NCBI GenBank assembly: GCA_022846075.1
Contig: AP025582.1
Coordinates: 1,364,001 to 1,428,000 of the forward strand
Direction of reading: 5' to 3'
Length of the DNA: 64,000 nucleotides
Source: Oscillospiraceae bacterium
Lineage (GTDB): Bacteria > Bacillota > Clostridia > Oscillospirales > Oscillospiraceae
Shown here: positions 1 through 8,020 of the stretch, in pieces
Numbering within the stretch: the first letter of the stretch is position 1
Layout: each line of letters opens with the position of its first letter
Position numbers and translations under genes: made by a program
Notes under the pieces: model-generated
Seen by the model: the letters and a program-made list of their open reading frames with translations, nothing else
Databases searched by the model: none
What the model was told of the DNA's origin: nothing

Positions 1-342
1 ATCCAAGGAGCAGATGAGAAAGAACAGTTCGCTATTCTTACAAAATCTTTTGGAGAATTTATTGGCTTGAAAAACAGTGCATATGTCGATATAAACAACT
101 GTCCCTTTGCGCCGCAGCTGCTCAATCGTGGATTTGCTAAAGATACTGGGCTCTACAAAGAAAGTGGGTTCTGCTCCTACCCTTTATGGACATTTGATGA
201 AACCGTTCTGAAAGAAACCGGCGGTGAGAAGTACGAGAGATACGCACGGGCTTATGACGAGTATATGGAGTCCTCTTTTATAGGAATGATGGGTGCGGAA
301 GATGAAACAGGCGAAGAAATATGTACAGGAATGATGATGTAA
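1..342 (+). CDS. Mobile-element protein, C-terminal part (5' end outside window)
   Basis: The reading frame is open from the first base, so the first 66 bases before the internal ATG at 67 are probably also coding and this is the tail of a longer protein. A central segment has the pattern NCPFAPQLL followed by GFAKDTG and SGFCSYPLW, a conserved-looking Cys/Pro/Trp-rich block that I associate with uncharacterised proteins of clostridial conjugative elements; I cannot name the family firmly. The protein ends in an acidic stretch and three methionines before a double TAA stop. No function is assigned. Confidence 0.5.
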   Translation: MQGADEKEQFAILTKSFGEFIGLKNSAYVDINNCPFAPQLLNRGFAKDTGLYKESGFCSYPLWTFDETVLKETGGEKYERYARAYDEYMESSFIGMMGAEDETGEEICTGMMM

Positions 343-345
343 TAA

Positions 346-513
346 GTCCATAATACAGTCCGTGGCTGGACTGAGGAATACCAAAAGGCTCTGGTGAACT
401 CGGAATGGGTCAACTGGACAGCGGACTGCGTTCTCGCCCACTGCGCTCCCAGCAGCGGAGTAATGACGCATACGGAGTGGCCCGATGTATATCCCGGAAT
501 GATTGTGGAATAG
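346..513 (+). pseudogene. Remnant reading frame without start codon
   Basis: The same frame as the preceding gene continues open for 55 codons after its double stop (340-345) and ends at TAG 511-513. It has no good start codon or ribosome binding site, but the peptide looks protein-like: it begins with a segment WTEEYQKAL, later has NWTADCVLAHC and ends PDVYPGMIVE. It may be a leftover of a gene interrupted by nonsense mutation, or coding that belongs to the upstream protein. Weakly supported. Confidence 0.25.
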
Positions 514-539
514 ACGAACAGCCCGTCCTGTGATATGAT
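511..539 (+). promoter_or_regulatory. Possible sigma-A promoter for the DUF6429/rhuM pair
   Basis: TAGACG (511-516) and TATGAT (534-539) are separated by 17 bp and lie 34 bp before the ATG at 573. The -35 match is only moderate. Confidence 0.35.
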
Positions 540-572
540 GGTAGTAAGTCAAAAAGATTGGAGGACAGGCTA

Positions 573-890
573 ATGCCGGAAAAACAGAAGAAAACCATTC
601 GGGAATTGACCCTCATGCTGATGTACCTGACCTCCTGGGAGGAACGGGATACACCGGAAATGCGGGCGGTCAAGAAGAAGGAACTGGAAAAGTATCCCCT
701 TGTCCGCCGATGCTGGAAGGGCTATGACCACGACCTGCTGGACAAACTTTCAGAGGAAGGGCTGATCAACGCTGCCGGGCGAACCTATCCCGCCCTCATC
801 ACACCGGAGGGAGAAGCCGAAGCTCGGAAACTGCTGGCCCAATATGGAATTGATACAGAAGAAAGAAGGCGTCGCAGTGCGGAACGATAA
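573..890 (+). CDS. DUF6429-like small protein
   Basis: A 105-residue soluble protein. ATG 573 is chosen because GGAGGA lies 7 bases upstream; an in-frame TTG at 558 has no ribosome binding site. The layout matches the DUF6429 family as I remember it: an N-terminal helix ELTLMLMYLTSW, a WKGYDHDLLDKL helix, then SEEGLI and a short C-terminal LITPEGEAEARKLL helix. This resembles a compact winged-helix fold, but no function is established. Its end overlaps the start of the next gene by 47 bp, which suggests translational coupling. Confidence 0.6.
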   Translation: MPEKQKKTIRELTLMLMYLTSWEERDTPEMRAVKKKELEKYPLVRRCWKGYDHDLLDKLSEEGLINAAGRTYPALITPEGEAEARKLLAQYGIDTEERRRRSAER

Positions 891-1929
891 ACAAGAACAG
901 GCGATCCGATCCAGCGCAGCGGAATACCTGACCTTTGTGGCCGCTACCGGTGACAGTACAGAGAGCATGGAAATGCGCTATGAGGATGAGAATATCTGGC
1001 TGACCCAGAAGATGATGTCGGCCCTCTATGATGTGGATGTTCGGACAATCAATGAGCACATCCAGAAGATCTATGAGGATGGTGAGCTGACAGATGAGGC
1101 AACTATCCGGAATTTCCGGATAGTTCAAACTGAGGGCTCCCGTCAGGTTAGCCGCCAGGTGAAGCACTACAATCTGCAGATGATCATTGCGGTTGGATTC
1201 AAGGTCAACAATGACCGGGCGGTCCAGTTCCGCAAGTGGGCCAATACCATCGTTAAGGACTACACTATTCAGGGCTGGGCCATGGACAGTGACCGGTTGA
1301 AAAACGGGGGTAGTGTACTTACCAAGGAATACTTCGACCACCTTCTGGAGCAGATCCGGGAGATTCGGATGTCTGAACGCAAGTTCTACCAAAAGATCAC
1401 CGACATCTACGCCACGGCTCTGGATTATGATAAATCAGCCAAAACCACACGCCTGTTTTTTTCCGAGGTACAGAACAAACTCCACTGGGCGATCCACCGT
1501 CATACTGCGGCGGAGTTGATCGTGGAGCGAGCCAACGCTGAAAAACCTCACATGGGCTTAACTTCCTGGGAGCAGTATCCAAACGGAAAAATACAGAAGT
1601 ATGATGTGTCCATTGCTAAAAACTATCTTTCCAGAGAGGAACTGCAGGCGCTGGAACGCATTGTGACCATGTACCTGGACTATGCGGAATACCAGGCAGG
1701 CCGCCATATCCCTATGACCATGCAGGACTGGTCACAGCGGCTGAATCGCTTCCTGGAATTCAATGAGCATGAGATCCTCCACGACACCGGCCGGGTGACG
1801 CATGAGATCGCCAAAGCCTTCGCAGAGAGCGAGTTTGAAAAATACCGGATTGTGCAGGATCGCATGTTTGAAAGCGACTTCGACCATTTCCTTGCCTTGG
1901 AGGAACAAGCAGAGAGAAAGAATGACTGA
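844..1929 (+). CDS. rhuM: RhuM family protein
   Basis: A 361-residue protein of the RhuM family (PF13310), first named from a Salmonella pathogenicity-island gene and common on mobile and defence-type islands; its biochemical role is unknown. Family hallmarks seen are YEDENIWLTQKMMSALYDV near residue 45, an INEHIQKIYEDGEL segment, the NLQMIIAVGFKVN helix and RAVQFRKWANTIVKDY. The first two form an apparent helix-turn-helix-like N-terminal region. The C-terminal half is helical (LSREELQALERIVTMYLDYAE). The start is uncertain: ATG 844 lacks a Shine-Dalgarno, while GTG 877 has GAAGG 7 bases upstream. A terminator follows directly. Confidence 0.85.
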   Translation: MELIQKKEGVAVRNDKQEQAIRSSAAEYLTFVAATGDSTESMEMRYEDENIWLTQKMMSALYDVDVRTINEHIQKIYEDGELTDEATIRNFRIVQTEGSRQVSRQVKHYNLQMIIAVGFKVNNDRAVQFRKWANTIVKDYTIQGWAMDSDRLKNGGSVLTKEYFDHLLEQIREIRMSERKFYQKITDIYATALDYDKSAKTTRLFFSEVQNKLHWAIHRHTAAELIVERANAEKPHMGLTSWEQYPNGKIQKYDVSIAKNYLSREELQALERIVTMYLDYAEYQAGRHIPMTMQDWSQRLNRFLEFNEHEILHDTGRVTHEIAKAFAESEFEKYRIVQDRMFESDFDHFLALEEQAERKND

Positions 1930-1933
1930 CAAA

Positions 1934-1975
1934 AGAGAGCCGCCGGTTTCCAGACTGGCGGCTCTCTTTTACAGT
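1934..1975 (+). terminator. Terminator after rhuM
   Basis: AGAGAGCCGCC pairs with GGCGGCTCTCT across a 12-base loop, followed by a T tract. It ends the DUF6429/rhuM unit. Confidence 0.8.
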
Positions 1976-2075
1976 TGCGGCAGAAAGATGGAGGCATATC
2001 GCTTTAGGAATCACAGCATTCTGTGCTGGTTTTCCAATGGGTACAAGATGGTGTTTTTTCACAATAGAACGACCA

Positions 2076-2093
2076 GAACAAATGTGCTATAAT
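2076..2093 (+). promoter_or_regulatory. Possible LexA/DinR (SOS) box over the -10 of the polymerase gene
   Basis: GAACAAATGTGC (2076-2087) differs by one base from the Firmicutes SOS consensus GAAC-N4-GTTC. It abuts a perfect -10 hexamer TATAAT (2088-2093), 48 bp before the ATG. No strong -35 is visible. DNA-damage control would fit a Y-family polymerase. Confidence 0.45.
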
Positions 2094-2140
2094 GACTTTG
2101 AAAATGTGTTGGAAGATAAAGAGGAAGGGGTGACCGAAGC

Positions 2141-3649
2141 ATGAAGGAGCGAACCTACATTTGCTGTGATCTAAAATCGTTTTACGCAAGTGTGGAGTGC
2201 ATCGAGCGTGGGCTGAATCCACTGGACACCAACCTCGTGGTGGCGGACCTGAGCCGCACTGAAAAGACCATCTGTCTGGCGGTCACACCTTCCCTGAAGG
2301 CTTATGGCATTTCCGGCCGGGCCAGGTTGTTTGAGGTGATCCAACGGGTCAAGGAGGTCAATAACCAACGGCAGCGGAATACCCCTGGCCGGCAGTTCAC
2401 CGGCGCTTCCTCTCACGACCCGGAGGTACGGCGAAATCCTTCCCTGGCCCTCGACTATATCGTGGCTCCACCCCGGATGGCCCACTATATTGACTGGAGC
2501 ACCCGCGTCTACAGCGTTTACCTCAAGCATGTGGCGCCGGAGGACATCTACCCATACAGCATCGATGAGGTGTTCATCGACGCCACCAGCTACCTGCAGA
2601 CCTACCATCTGTCGGCCCGTGAATTTGCCCGGAAAATCATCCTCGACATTCTGCAGACGACCGGTATCACTGCTGCTGCGGGCATTGGGACGAATCTGTA
2701 TCTGGCCAAGGTCGCCATGGACATTGGCGCGAAGCATGTCCCCGCCGATGAATACGGCGTCCGCATCGCAGAACTGGATGAGATGGGCTATCGCCGCTCC
2801 TTCTGGACCCACCGTCCGCTCACCGACTTCTGGAGGGTTGGAAAAGGCTATGCCGCCAAGCTGGAGGCACACGGCCTGTACACCATGGGAGATATTGCCC
2901 GGTGCTCCATCGGCAAATCCACGGACTACCACAACGAGGAACTGCTCTATAAACTGTTTGGTGTCAATGCGGAACTGCTCATCGACCATGCCTGGGGCTG
3001 GGAACCCTGCACCATTGCGGACATTAAGGCATACAAACCAGAAAACAAGAGCATCGTCTCCGGGCAGATCCTGCAGTACCCATACCCATTTGAAAAGGCA
3101 AGGCTGGTCATCCAGGAGATGGCCGATGCACTGGCGCTGGAATTGGTAGATAAACGGCTTGCGACCAACCAATTGGTTCTCACGGTCGGCTATGACATCG
3201 AAAACCTCAAGGGTACAGCCTACACCGGAGAGGTCACCACAGACCGTTATGGGCGCAAAATTCCCAAGCATGCTCATGGTACAGTCAATCTGGACGGATA
3301 TACCTCCTCCGGCGAGGAGCTGCTCAAGGCAGCCACCAGCCTGTATGACCGGATTGTAGATAAAACCCTGCTGGCCCGCCGGCTGACCCTCTGTGCCAAT
3401 CACCTGCTGGACGAGTCTTCTGTGCCGGAGGATCTGCCGGAGCAGATCGACCTGTTTACCGACTACTCTGCAAAGGAAAAGCAGAAAAAAGAGGCTGACG
3501 CCGCCCACGCACGGGAGAGAAAACTCCAGGAAACCATGCTGGGCATCAAAAAGCGTTTTGGCAAGAACGCCATCCTCAAAGGGCTGAATCTGGAGGACGG
3601 CGCCACAGCCAAGGAGAGAAACACCCAAATCGGAGGCCACAAAGCATGA
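2141..3649 (+). CDS. Y-family DNA polymerase (UmuC/DinB type)
   Basis: A 502-residue translesion polymerase. The N-terminal palm motif CDLKSFYASVEC (about residues 9-20) holds the first metal aspartate, and SIDEVFID (about 141-148) carries the catalytic Asp-Glu pair. Thumb and little-finger regions follow, and a basic C-terminal tail ends in a helical KKRFGKNAILKG segment. It resembles the UmuC-like polymerases of Firmicutes plasmids and conjugative elements more than chromosomal DinB. An AGAGGAAGGGG ribosome binding site precedes the ATG. Its stop overlaps the next start (ATGA), coupling it to the YolD partner. Probably SOS-inducible (see the box upstream). Confidence 0.92.
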   Translation: MKERTYICCDLKSFYASVECIERGLNPLDTNLVVADLSRTEKTICLAVTPSLKAYGISGRARLFEVIQRVKEVNNQRQRNTPGRQFTGASSHDPEVRRNPSLALDYIVAPPRMAHYIDWSTRVYSVYLKHVAPEDIYPYSIDEVFIDATSYLQTYHLSAREFARKIILDILQTTGITAAAGIGTNLYLAKVAMDIGAKHVPADEYGVRIAELDEMGYRRSFWTHRPLTDFWRVGKGYAAKLEAHGLYTMGDIARCSIGKSTDYHNEELLYKLFGVNAELLIDHAWGWEPCTIADIKAYKPENKSIVSGQILQYPYPFEKARLVIQEMADALALELVDKRLATNQLVLTVGYDIENLKGTAYTGEVTTDRYGRKIPKHAHGTVNLDGYTSSGEELLKAATSLYDRIVDKTLLARRLTLCANHLLDESSVPEDLPEQIDLFTDYSAKEKQKKEADAAHARERKLQETMLGIKKRFGKNAILKGLNLEDGATAKERNTQIGGHKA

Positions 3650-4068
3650 CCGGACCATATGATGATATCATCAACCTGCCGCACCCTACCTCAGCCAAGC
3701 ACCCGAGGATGCCGCTCTCAGATCGTGCGGCTCAGTTTGCGCCCTTCGCGGCCCTGTCCGGCCACAGCGCCGCCCTTGCGGAAACGGCCCGGCTGACTGA
3801 CCAGCGCATGGAGTTGGATGAGGACGCAAGGGCAGCCTTGGACTTAAAACAGCAACTGCTATTGGAGCGGATCAAAGAGCGGCCGGAAATCACGGCGACC
3901 TGGTTCCAGCCTGACGAGAAGAAAGACGGCGGCCGGTATATCGTATCAACCGGGAGGCTGAAAAGAATCCATGAGGCGGATCAGGTATTGATTCTGGCTG
4001 ATGGCTTAAGGATACCGATAGGCGACATCGTTGAACTGGAAAGTGAGTGCATTCGGGGGCTTCTTTGA
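3646..4068 (+). CDS. YolD-like protein
   Basis: A 140-residue protein of the YolD-like family (PF08863). Members are typically encoded next to UmuC-like polymerases and are thought to act with them in the way UmuD does. Visible features are RMPLSDRAAQFAPFAAL near the N-terminus, typical of the mobile-element branch, and a C-terminal beta-rich half ending RIPIGDIVELESECI. The 4-bp overlap with the polymerase gene implies one transcript and translational coupling. Confidence 0.85.
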   Translation: MTGPYDDIINLPHPTSAKHPRMPLSDRAAQFAPFAALSGHSAALAETARLTDQRMELDEDARAALDLKQQLLLERIKERPEITATWFQPDEKKDGGRYIVSTGRLKRIHEADQVLILADGLRIPIGDIVELESECIRGLL

Positions 4069-4111
4069 GAGAAATTGAAAAGCTGTGTACAGTGTTTGCG
4101 CCAACATACGA

Positions 4112-4182
4112 CTAATTTTATAAGTTATAACTGATAAAATTAGATTATATCAGTTGATTTTCAGTTGTAAATGGGATATACT
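4112..4182 (+). promoter_or_regulatory. Promoter with overlapping inverted repeats
   Basis: TTGATT (4154-4159) and TATACT (4177-4182) with exactly 17 bp between them form a good sigma-A promoter for the ATPase gene at 4215. Just upstream lie two nested inverted repeats: CTAATTTTAT/ATAAAATTAG (4112-4121 and 4134-4143) and CTGATA/TATCAG (4131-4136 and 4148-4153), the second ending at the base before the -35. The placement suggests an operator, though the first repeat could also be a weak terminator for the upstream genes. Confidence 0.6.
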
Positions 4183-4214
4183 GAGGTCAACGATAGAAAG
4201 GAGGCGCTCCAATC

Positions 4215-5429
4215 ATGATCAAACGAGAACTGTATATGAACCGCATCCGTCCCTTCATTGGGGGCGAACTGATTAAGGTAATGACCGGCATTCGCCGCTC
4301 CGGTAAGTCGGTGATGCTGGAACTGATCAAAGAGGAACTGGCGGAGGCTGGTGTTGCCCCGTCTCAGATGATCTCAATCAATTTTGAAGATATGCGGTAC
4401 TCCCATCTGCAGACCGCAACGGCTCTGCATGATGAGATCATAAAACGGGCAGAGGGCATCGAGGGAAAAGCGTATCTGTTTTTTGACGAGATCCAGGAAG
4501 TAGAGGGCTGGGAAAAGTGCGTCAATTCTTTGCGAGTGGCGCTGGACTGCGATATCTACATTACGGGCTCCAACGCAAAACTGCTGTCCGGTGAACTGGC
4601 CACTTATATTGGCGGACGGTATGTGGAGTTTGTGATTTACCCATTCTCCTTCGCTGAATTCCTGGAACTGTACCACACAATCGCACCAAGCGATTCGATC
4701 CAGCAATGCTTTCAAAAATATCTGCTGGCCGGAGGAATGCCCTATCTGGCCAACCTCCGGTATGAGGAAGAACCCTCCCGGCAGTATCTCACAGATCTAT
4801 TCAATTCTGTGCAGCTCAAAGATATCGTAAAACGGAACAAGATTCGGGATATTGATTTGCTGGAGCGCATCATTGCGTATATGACCGCAAATGTCGGAAC
4901 AGTTTTCTCAGCGTCCTCTCTGGCTAAGTTTTTCAAAAATGAGCAGCGGACTGTCGCGGCAGAAACCATCCTGAACTATGTGCGGTACTGCTGTGACGCA
5001 TATCTCTTCTATCAGGTAAAGCGCCAGGACCTGCAGGGCAAGCAGATACTGGCCTCCAACGAAAAGTATTATATTGCGGATCACGGTATTCGGGAGGCTG
5101 TGTTCGGCGGGAACATGAAGGACATCAACCTGATCCTCGAAAACATTGTCTACATGGAACTGCTGCGACGGGGTTATGTTGTCACAGTAGGCAGAGCAGG
5201 AGAAAAAGAAATTGACTTTGTATGTGAAAAAAGAGGAGAAAAACTCTATGTACAGGTAACATACCTGCTGGCCTCTGAAGATACGGTGAAACGGGAGTTC
5301 GGTGCATACGATGGCATCCAGGACAATTTCCCCAAGTATGTCGTATCCCTCGACGAGTTTGACATGAGCAGAAACGGGATCAAGCACCGGAATATCCGTG
5401 ACTTCCTTCTGGCGGAAGAATGGAATTGA
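4215..5429 (+). CDS. AAA ATPase with DUF4143 C-terminal domain
   Basis: A 404-residue protein of the AAA_14-DUF4143 architecture. The P-loop GIRRSGKS is at residues 25-32 and the Walker B FFDE at 89-92, followed by ITGSNAKLL (sensor-1-like) and GGRY. The DUF4143 region is related to PD-(D/E)XK nucleases: EIDFVC near residue 333, then YVQVTY near 347, in which the usual E-X-K is replaced by QVTY, so nuclease activity is doubtful. An AAAGGAGG site precedes ATG 4215. Cellular role is unknown for the family. It is followed after 48 bp by a second, larger ATPase, so the two probably form an operon. Confidence 0.85.
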   Translation: MIKRELYMNRIRPFIGGELIKVMTGIRRSGKSVMLELIKEELAEAGVAPSQMISINFEDMRYSHLQTATALHDEIIKRAEGIEGKAYLFFDEIQEVEGWEKCVNSLRVALDCDIYITGSNAKLLSGELATYIGGRYVEFVIYPFSFAEFLELYHTIAPSDSIQQCFQKYLLAGGMPYLANLRYEEEPSRQYLTDLFNSVQLKDIVKRNKIRDIDLLERIIAYMTANVGTVFSASSLAKFFKNEQRTVAAETILNYVRYCCDAYLFYQVKRQDLQGKQILASNEKYYIADHGIREAVFGGNMKDINLILENIVYMELLRRGYVVTVGRAGEKEIDFVCEKRGEKLYVQVTYLLASEDTVKREFGAYDGIQDNFPKYVVSLDEFDMSRNGIKHRNIRDFLLAEEWN

Positions 5430-5477
5430 GAAAGCGGTAACATATCAGGGCGTGATTGGCGAGGAGGTGACGCATAA

Positions 5478-7118
5478 GTGAGCGGAAGCAGCCCGAAAAG
5501 CATATCAATATCAGGTGTCGAAACCGATATAACCATCGGCAAAGAACTGGCTGCCGTTGCGCAGAAATCAAAGGCACTGGCCTCACGCGACTGCTTTGAG
5601 CAACTGGAGATGTACCTCCACGGCAGAAGTCATGACCGCGTGTGTCTGCTCTTTGGCCTGCTCCAGACTGGAAAAAACACCATGCTTCGTCAGGCCATTG
5701 GCAGAATGACAAAGGAGGACTTGAGCCGTACCGCATACATCAAAGCCCGAAGGACTGACAACATGGCGATGATGAACCGGGATCTCAAAAAGTTGTTTAA
5801 CGCAGGATTCCGATATGTGTTCATCGATGAGGTCACACTAATGGAGGACTTTATCGACTCGGCTGCCTTGTTCTCCGATGTGTTCGCCACCATGGGAATG
5901 AAGATCGTCCTGTCCGGTACCGACTCCCTGGGCTTCTGGCTGGCGATGGATGAAGAATTGTACGACCGGGCCAAGCCCATCCACACGACCTTCATCCCAT
6001 ATCGGGAGTATAGCCGTCTGCTCGGGATCGACAGTATTGATGAGTACATCCGATATGGCGGCACACTACGCGCCGGAGAGTTGGCCTTTGACGATGAAGA
6101 TGTGAATGCTCAGGATGCATCCTTCCGGGATGACGAGTCCACCCGAAGATACATCGACACGGCAATCTGCAAGAACATCCAGCACTCCCTGGCCTGCTAC
6201 GGGTCGGGCGGGCATTTCCGCCACCTGTACTCTCTGTATGAAGCTGGAGAGCTGACCAGCGCCATCAACCGGATCATAGAGGATATGAACCACCGATTCC
6301 TGATCTCAGTGCTGACCGATGATTTTCTTTCCCATGACCTGCGGCTCACTGCCGCAAATCTGCGGAAAGAGCGTGACCCCGAAAAGCGCACAGAGGCACT
6401 GGATGCCATTGATACAGAGGCGGTCACCCGGCGTTTGATGGAACTGCTGGATATCCGGAACAAGGAGGAGCAGTCCATCGGTATCACAACTGCTCACATC
6501 ATAGAGATTAAGCAATATCTTGCCGCGTTGGAGTTGATTGTGGATTGTCCCATTGAATCGGCGGACCCCGGAATTGAACCAGTGGAACATATTCTCTTCA
6601 CACAGCCTGGAATGCGATATTGTCAGGCTCAGGCACTTGTCCATTCCTTGTTGAAGGATGAGCAGTTCTCGGCGCTCAGCGAATATGATAAAACGCAGAT
6701 CACGGGCCGCATCCTTGAAGAAGTCCGCGGCCGGATGATGGAAGATATTGTACTGCTGGAAACCATGAAGGCGGCCGACAAGGATCACCGTGTTTTCAAA
6801 CTGCAGTTTGAGGCTGGCGAGTTTGACATGGTCATCTATGACCAGAAAGAAAACTCCTGTGAGATCTTTGAAATCAAACACAGCAGCAAACAGGTTCCCC
6901 TTCAATACCGGCACCTCGTCGATGAGGATAAATGCCAGAGGACGGAACGGCGGTTTGGCCCCATCCAGGGACGCTATATCCTGTACCGTGGCGAAGATGT
7001 GCAGATGGAAAATGGGGTTCAATACTGGAATGTAGAGAATTATCTGAAAGCTCTGCCAACATTGGACATCGTCCAAGCACAGGAAACTGGTACTCAGTCA
7101 ATCGAACCTACTCTGTAA
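5478..7118 (+). CDS. Large AAA-type ATPase with PD-(D/E)XK-like C-terminus
   Basis: A 546-residue protein starting at GTG 5478, supported by GAGGAGG about 10 bases upstream. Near residue 60 it has a P-loop-like GLLQTGKNT, in which the usual GK[ST] is GKN-T, so nucleotide binding may be altered. YVFIDEV (about 114-120) is a clear Walker B strand and VLSGTDSLG resembles sensor 1. The middle is helical. Near residue 450, FDMVIYD followed by CEIFEIKHSS has the D...E-X-K spacing of PD-(D/E)XK nucleases. It looks like an enlarged relative of the preceding protein. I do not recognise a named family and assign no function. A terminator follows. Confidence 0.7.
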   Translation: MSGSSPKSISISGVETDITIGKELAAVAQKSKALASRDCFEQLEMYLHGRSHDRVCLLFGLLQTGKNTMLRQAIGRMTKEDLSRTAYIKARRTDNMAMMNRDLKKLFNAGFRYVFIDEVTLMEDFIDSAALFSDVFATMGMKIVLSGTDSLGFWLAMDEELYDRAKPIHTTFIPYREYSRLLGIDSIDEYIRYGGTLRAGELAFDDEDVNAQDASFRDDESTRRYIDTAICKNIQHSLACYGSGGHFRHLYSLYEAGELTSAINRIIEDMNHRFLISVLTDDFLSHDLRLTAANLRKERDPEKRTEALDAIDTEAVTRRLMELLDIRNKEEQSIGITTAHIIEIKQYLAALELIVDCPIESADPGIEPVEHILFTQPGMRYCQAQALVHSLLKDEQFSALSEYDKTQITGRILEEVRGRMMEDIVLLETMKAADKDHRVFKLQFEAGEFDMVIYDQKENSCEIFEIKHSSKQVPLQYRHLVDEDKCQRTERRFGPIQGRYILYRGEDVQMENGVQYWNVENYLKALPTLDIVQAQETGTQSIEPTL

Positions 7119-7157
7119 AAGGACTATCGCCACTAAGCAGCTACAATTAGAAATTGA

Positions 7158-7200
7158 GAAGCATCGGCTATCTTTTTAGAATAGCCGATGCTTTATTTTT
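7158..7200 (+). terminator. Terminator after the ATPase pair
   Basis: AAGCATCGGCTAT pairs perfectly with ATAGCCGATGCTT across a 9-base loop, followed by TATTTTT. Confidence 0.85.
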
Positions 7201-7212
7201 AGGAGGATTACT

Positions 7213-7371
7213 ATGAACCGGATACTCAGAATCGACGAAGAAAAGCCTGAAATGCACATCACAGTTCAAGACTATAAGGTCACTCTCTGCTTTGCAGAAA
7301 AGGAAAATCCTGAAGTTGCCGTATTGGTAAAGCAGGCGCTCCTGAGCGCCTATGCAATGCCCCAGAAATAG
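7213..7371 (+). CDS. TnpW-like transposon-encoded small protein
   Basis: A 52-residue protein with AGGAGG a few bases before ATG 7213. The sequence MNRILRIDEEKPEMHITV, then YKVTLCFAEK and a C-terminal VKQALLSAY helix fits the TnpW family that precedes site-specific recombinase genes on clostridial Tn4451-like elements. Its function is not established. Position directly before two serine recombinase genes agrees with the assignment. Confidence 0.7.
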   Translation: MNRILRIDEEKPEMHITVQDYKVTLCFAEKENPEVAVLVKQALLSAYAMPQK

Positions 7372-7427
7372 AACGACTTGCTGAAGGTCTTGCATTCAGA
7401 AGATTTGATGAAGGGATGGTCAGTAAA

Positions 7428-7829
7428 ATGGCTGAAAGAGTCTATTGCTTATACAGAGGTAAGGATCAGGAAAGCATTCTCATGCAGAAGAACGCCTGCC
7501 ACGATTTTGCAGAGAAAAAAGGCTGGAACATTGTTGGCGAGGAGCAGGAGATCGGCGTGTCCGGCTATAAAGTCAGCACTGATGACCTTGTTAAGTTAAA
7601 GCGCATTAGAAAGGCTGCTGAGCAGGGTGAGTTTGATATCCTGCTGGTCTTTATGTATGACCGGCTGGGACGCAATCTCAACGAAACCCCATTCATCGCA
7701 GAGTGGTTTACCAAGAAGGGCATCCATGTTTGGAGCGTCTATGAGGGAGAGATCATAGACGGCGTTGATGCAGAACGCATGCTTGACTACATTCGCTTTT
7801 GGCAGACTGATGAGGCCCAAAAACTTTGA
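7428..7829 (+). pseudogene. Decayed serine recombinase: N-terminal domain only, nucleophile lost
   Basis: A 133-residue product clearly paralogous to the first ~140 residues of the intact recombinase at 8021: both begin MAERVYCLYR and share GVSGYKVS, FDILLVFM and ETPF. It lacks about 10 residues just after YR, exactly where the intact copy has VSTNKQ with the catalytic serine, and ends at a stop where the intact frame continues QKTSMRT. A +1 shift at the A run near 7820 would continue as QKTLSK, suggesting an ancient frameshift. The recombinase and zinc-ribbon domains are missing. It is too divergent from its neighbour to be a recent duplicate. It cannot be an active recombinase; a regulatory role is conceivable. 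Confidence 0.75.
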
Positions 7830-7982
7830 GCAAAGTACAGGATAACCTAACACACCAGCCTATTTACTGCAGATTTACCTCCAAAAAGATTATCAATTCC
7901 CCTGGCTATTCTGGCCGTAGTGTGAGATAATGGGTATGGCAAAAGCCGGGAACCTTGATAATCGAATAGAACGATTGGGTGT

Positions 7983-8014
7983 CCGCCCTCTCACACAAAA
8001 ACATGAGAGGACGG
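7983..8014 (+). promoter_or_regulatory. Hairpin masking the recombinase ribosome binding site
   Basis: CCGCCCTCTCA (7983-7993) can pair with TGAGAGGACGG (8004-8014) with one mismatch and a 10-base loop. The 3' arm contains the Shine-Dalgarno GAGAGGA of the recombinase that starts at 8021. This would lower translation. Seen in sequence; the regulatory effect is inference. Confidence 0.5.
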
Positions 8015-8020
8015 ATATCA

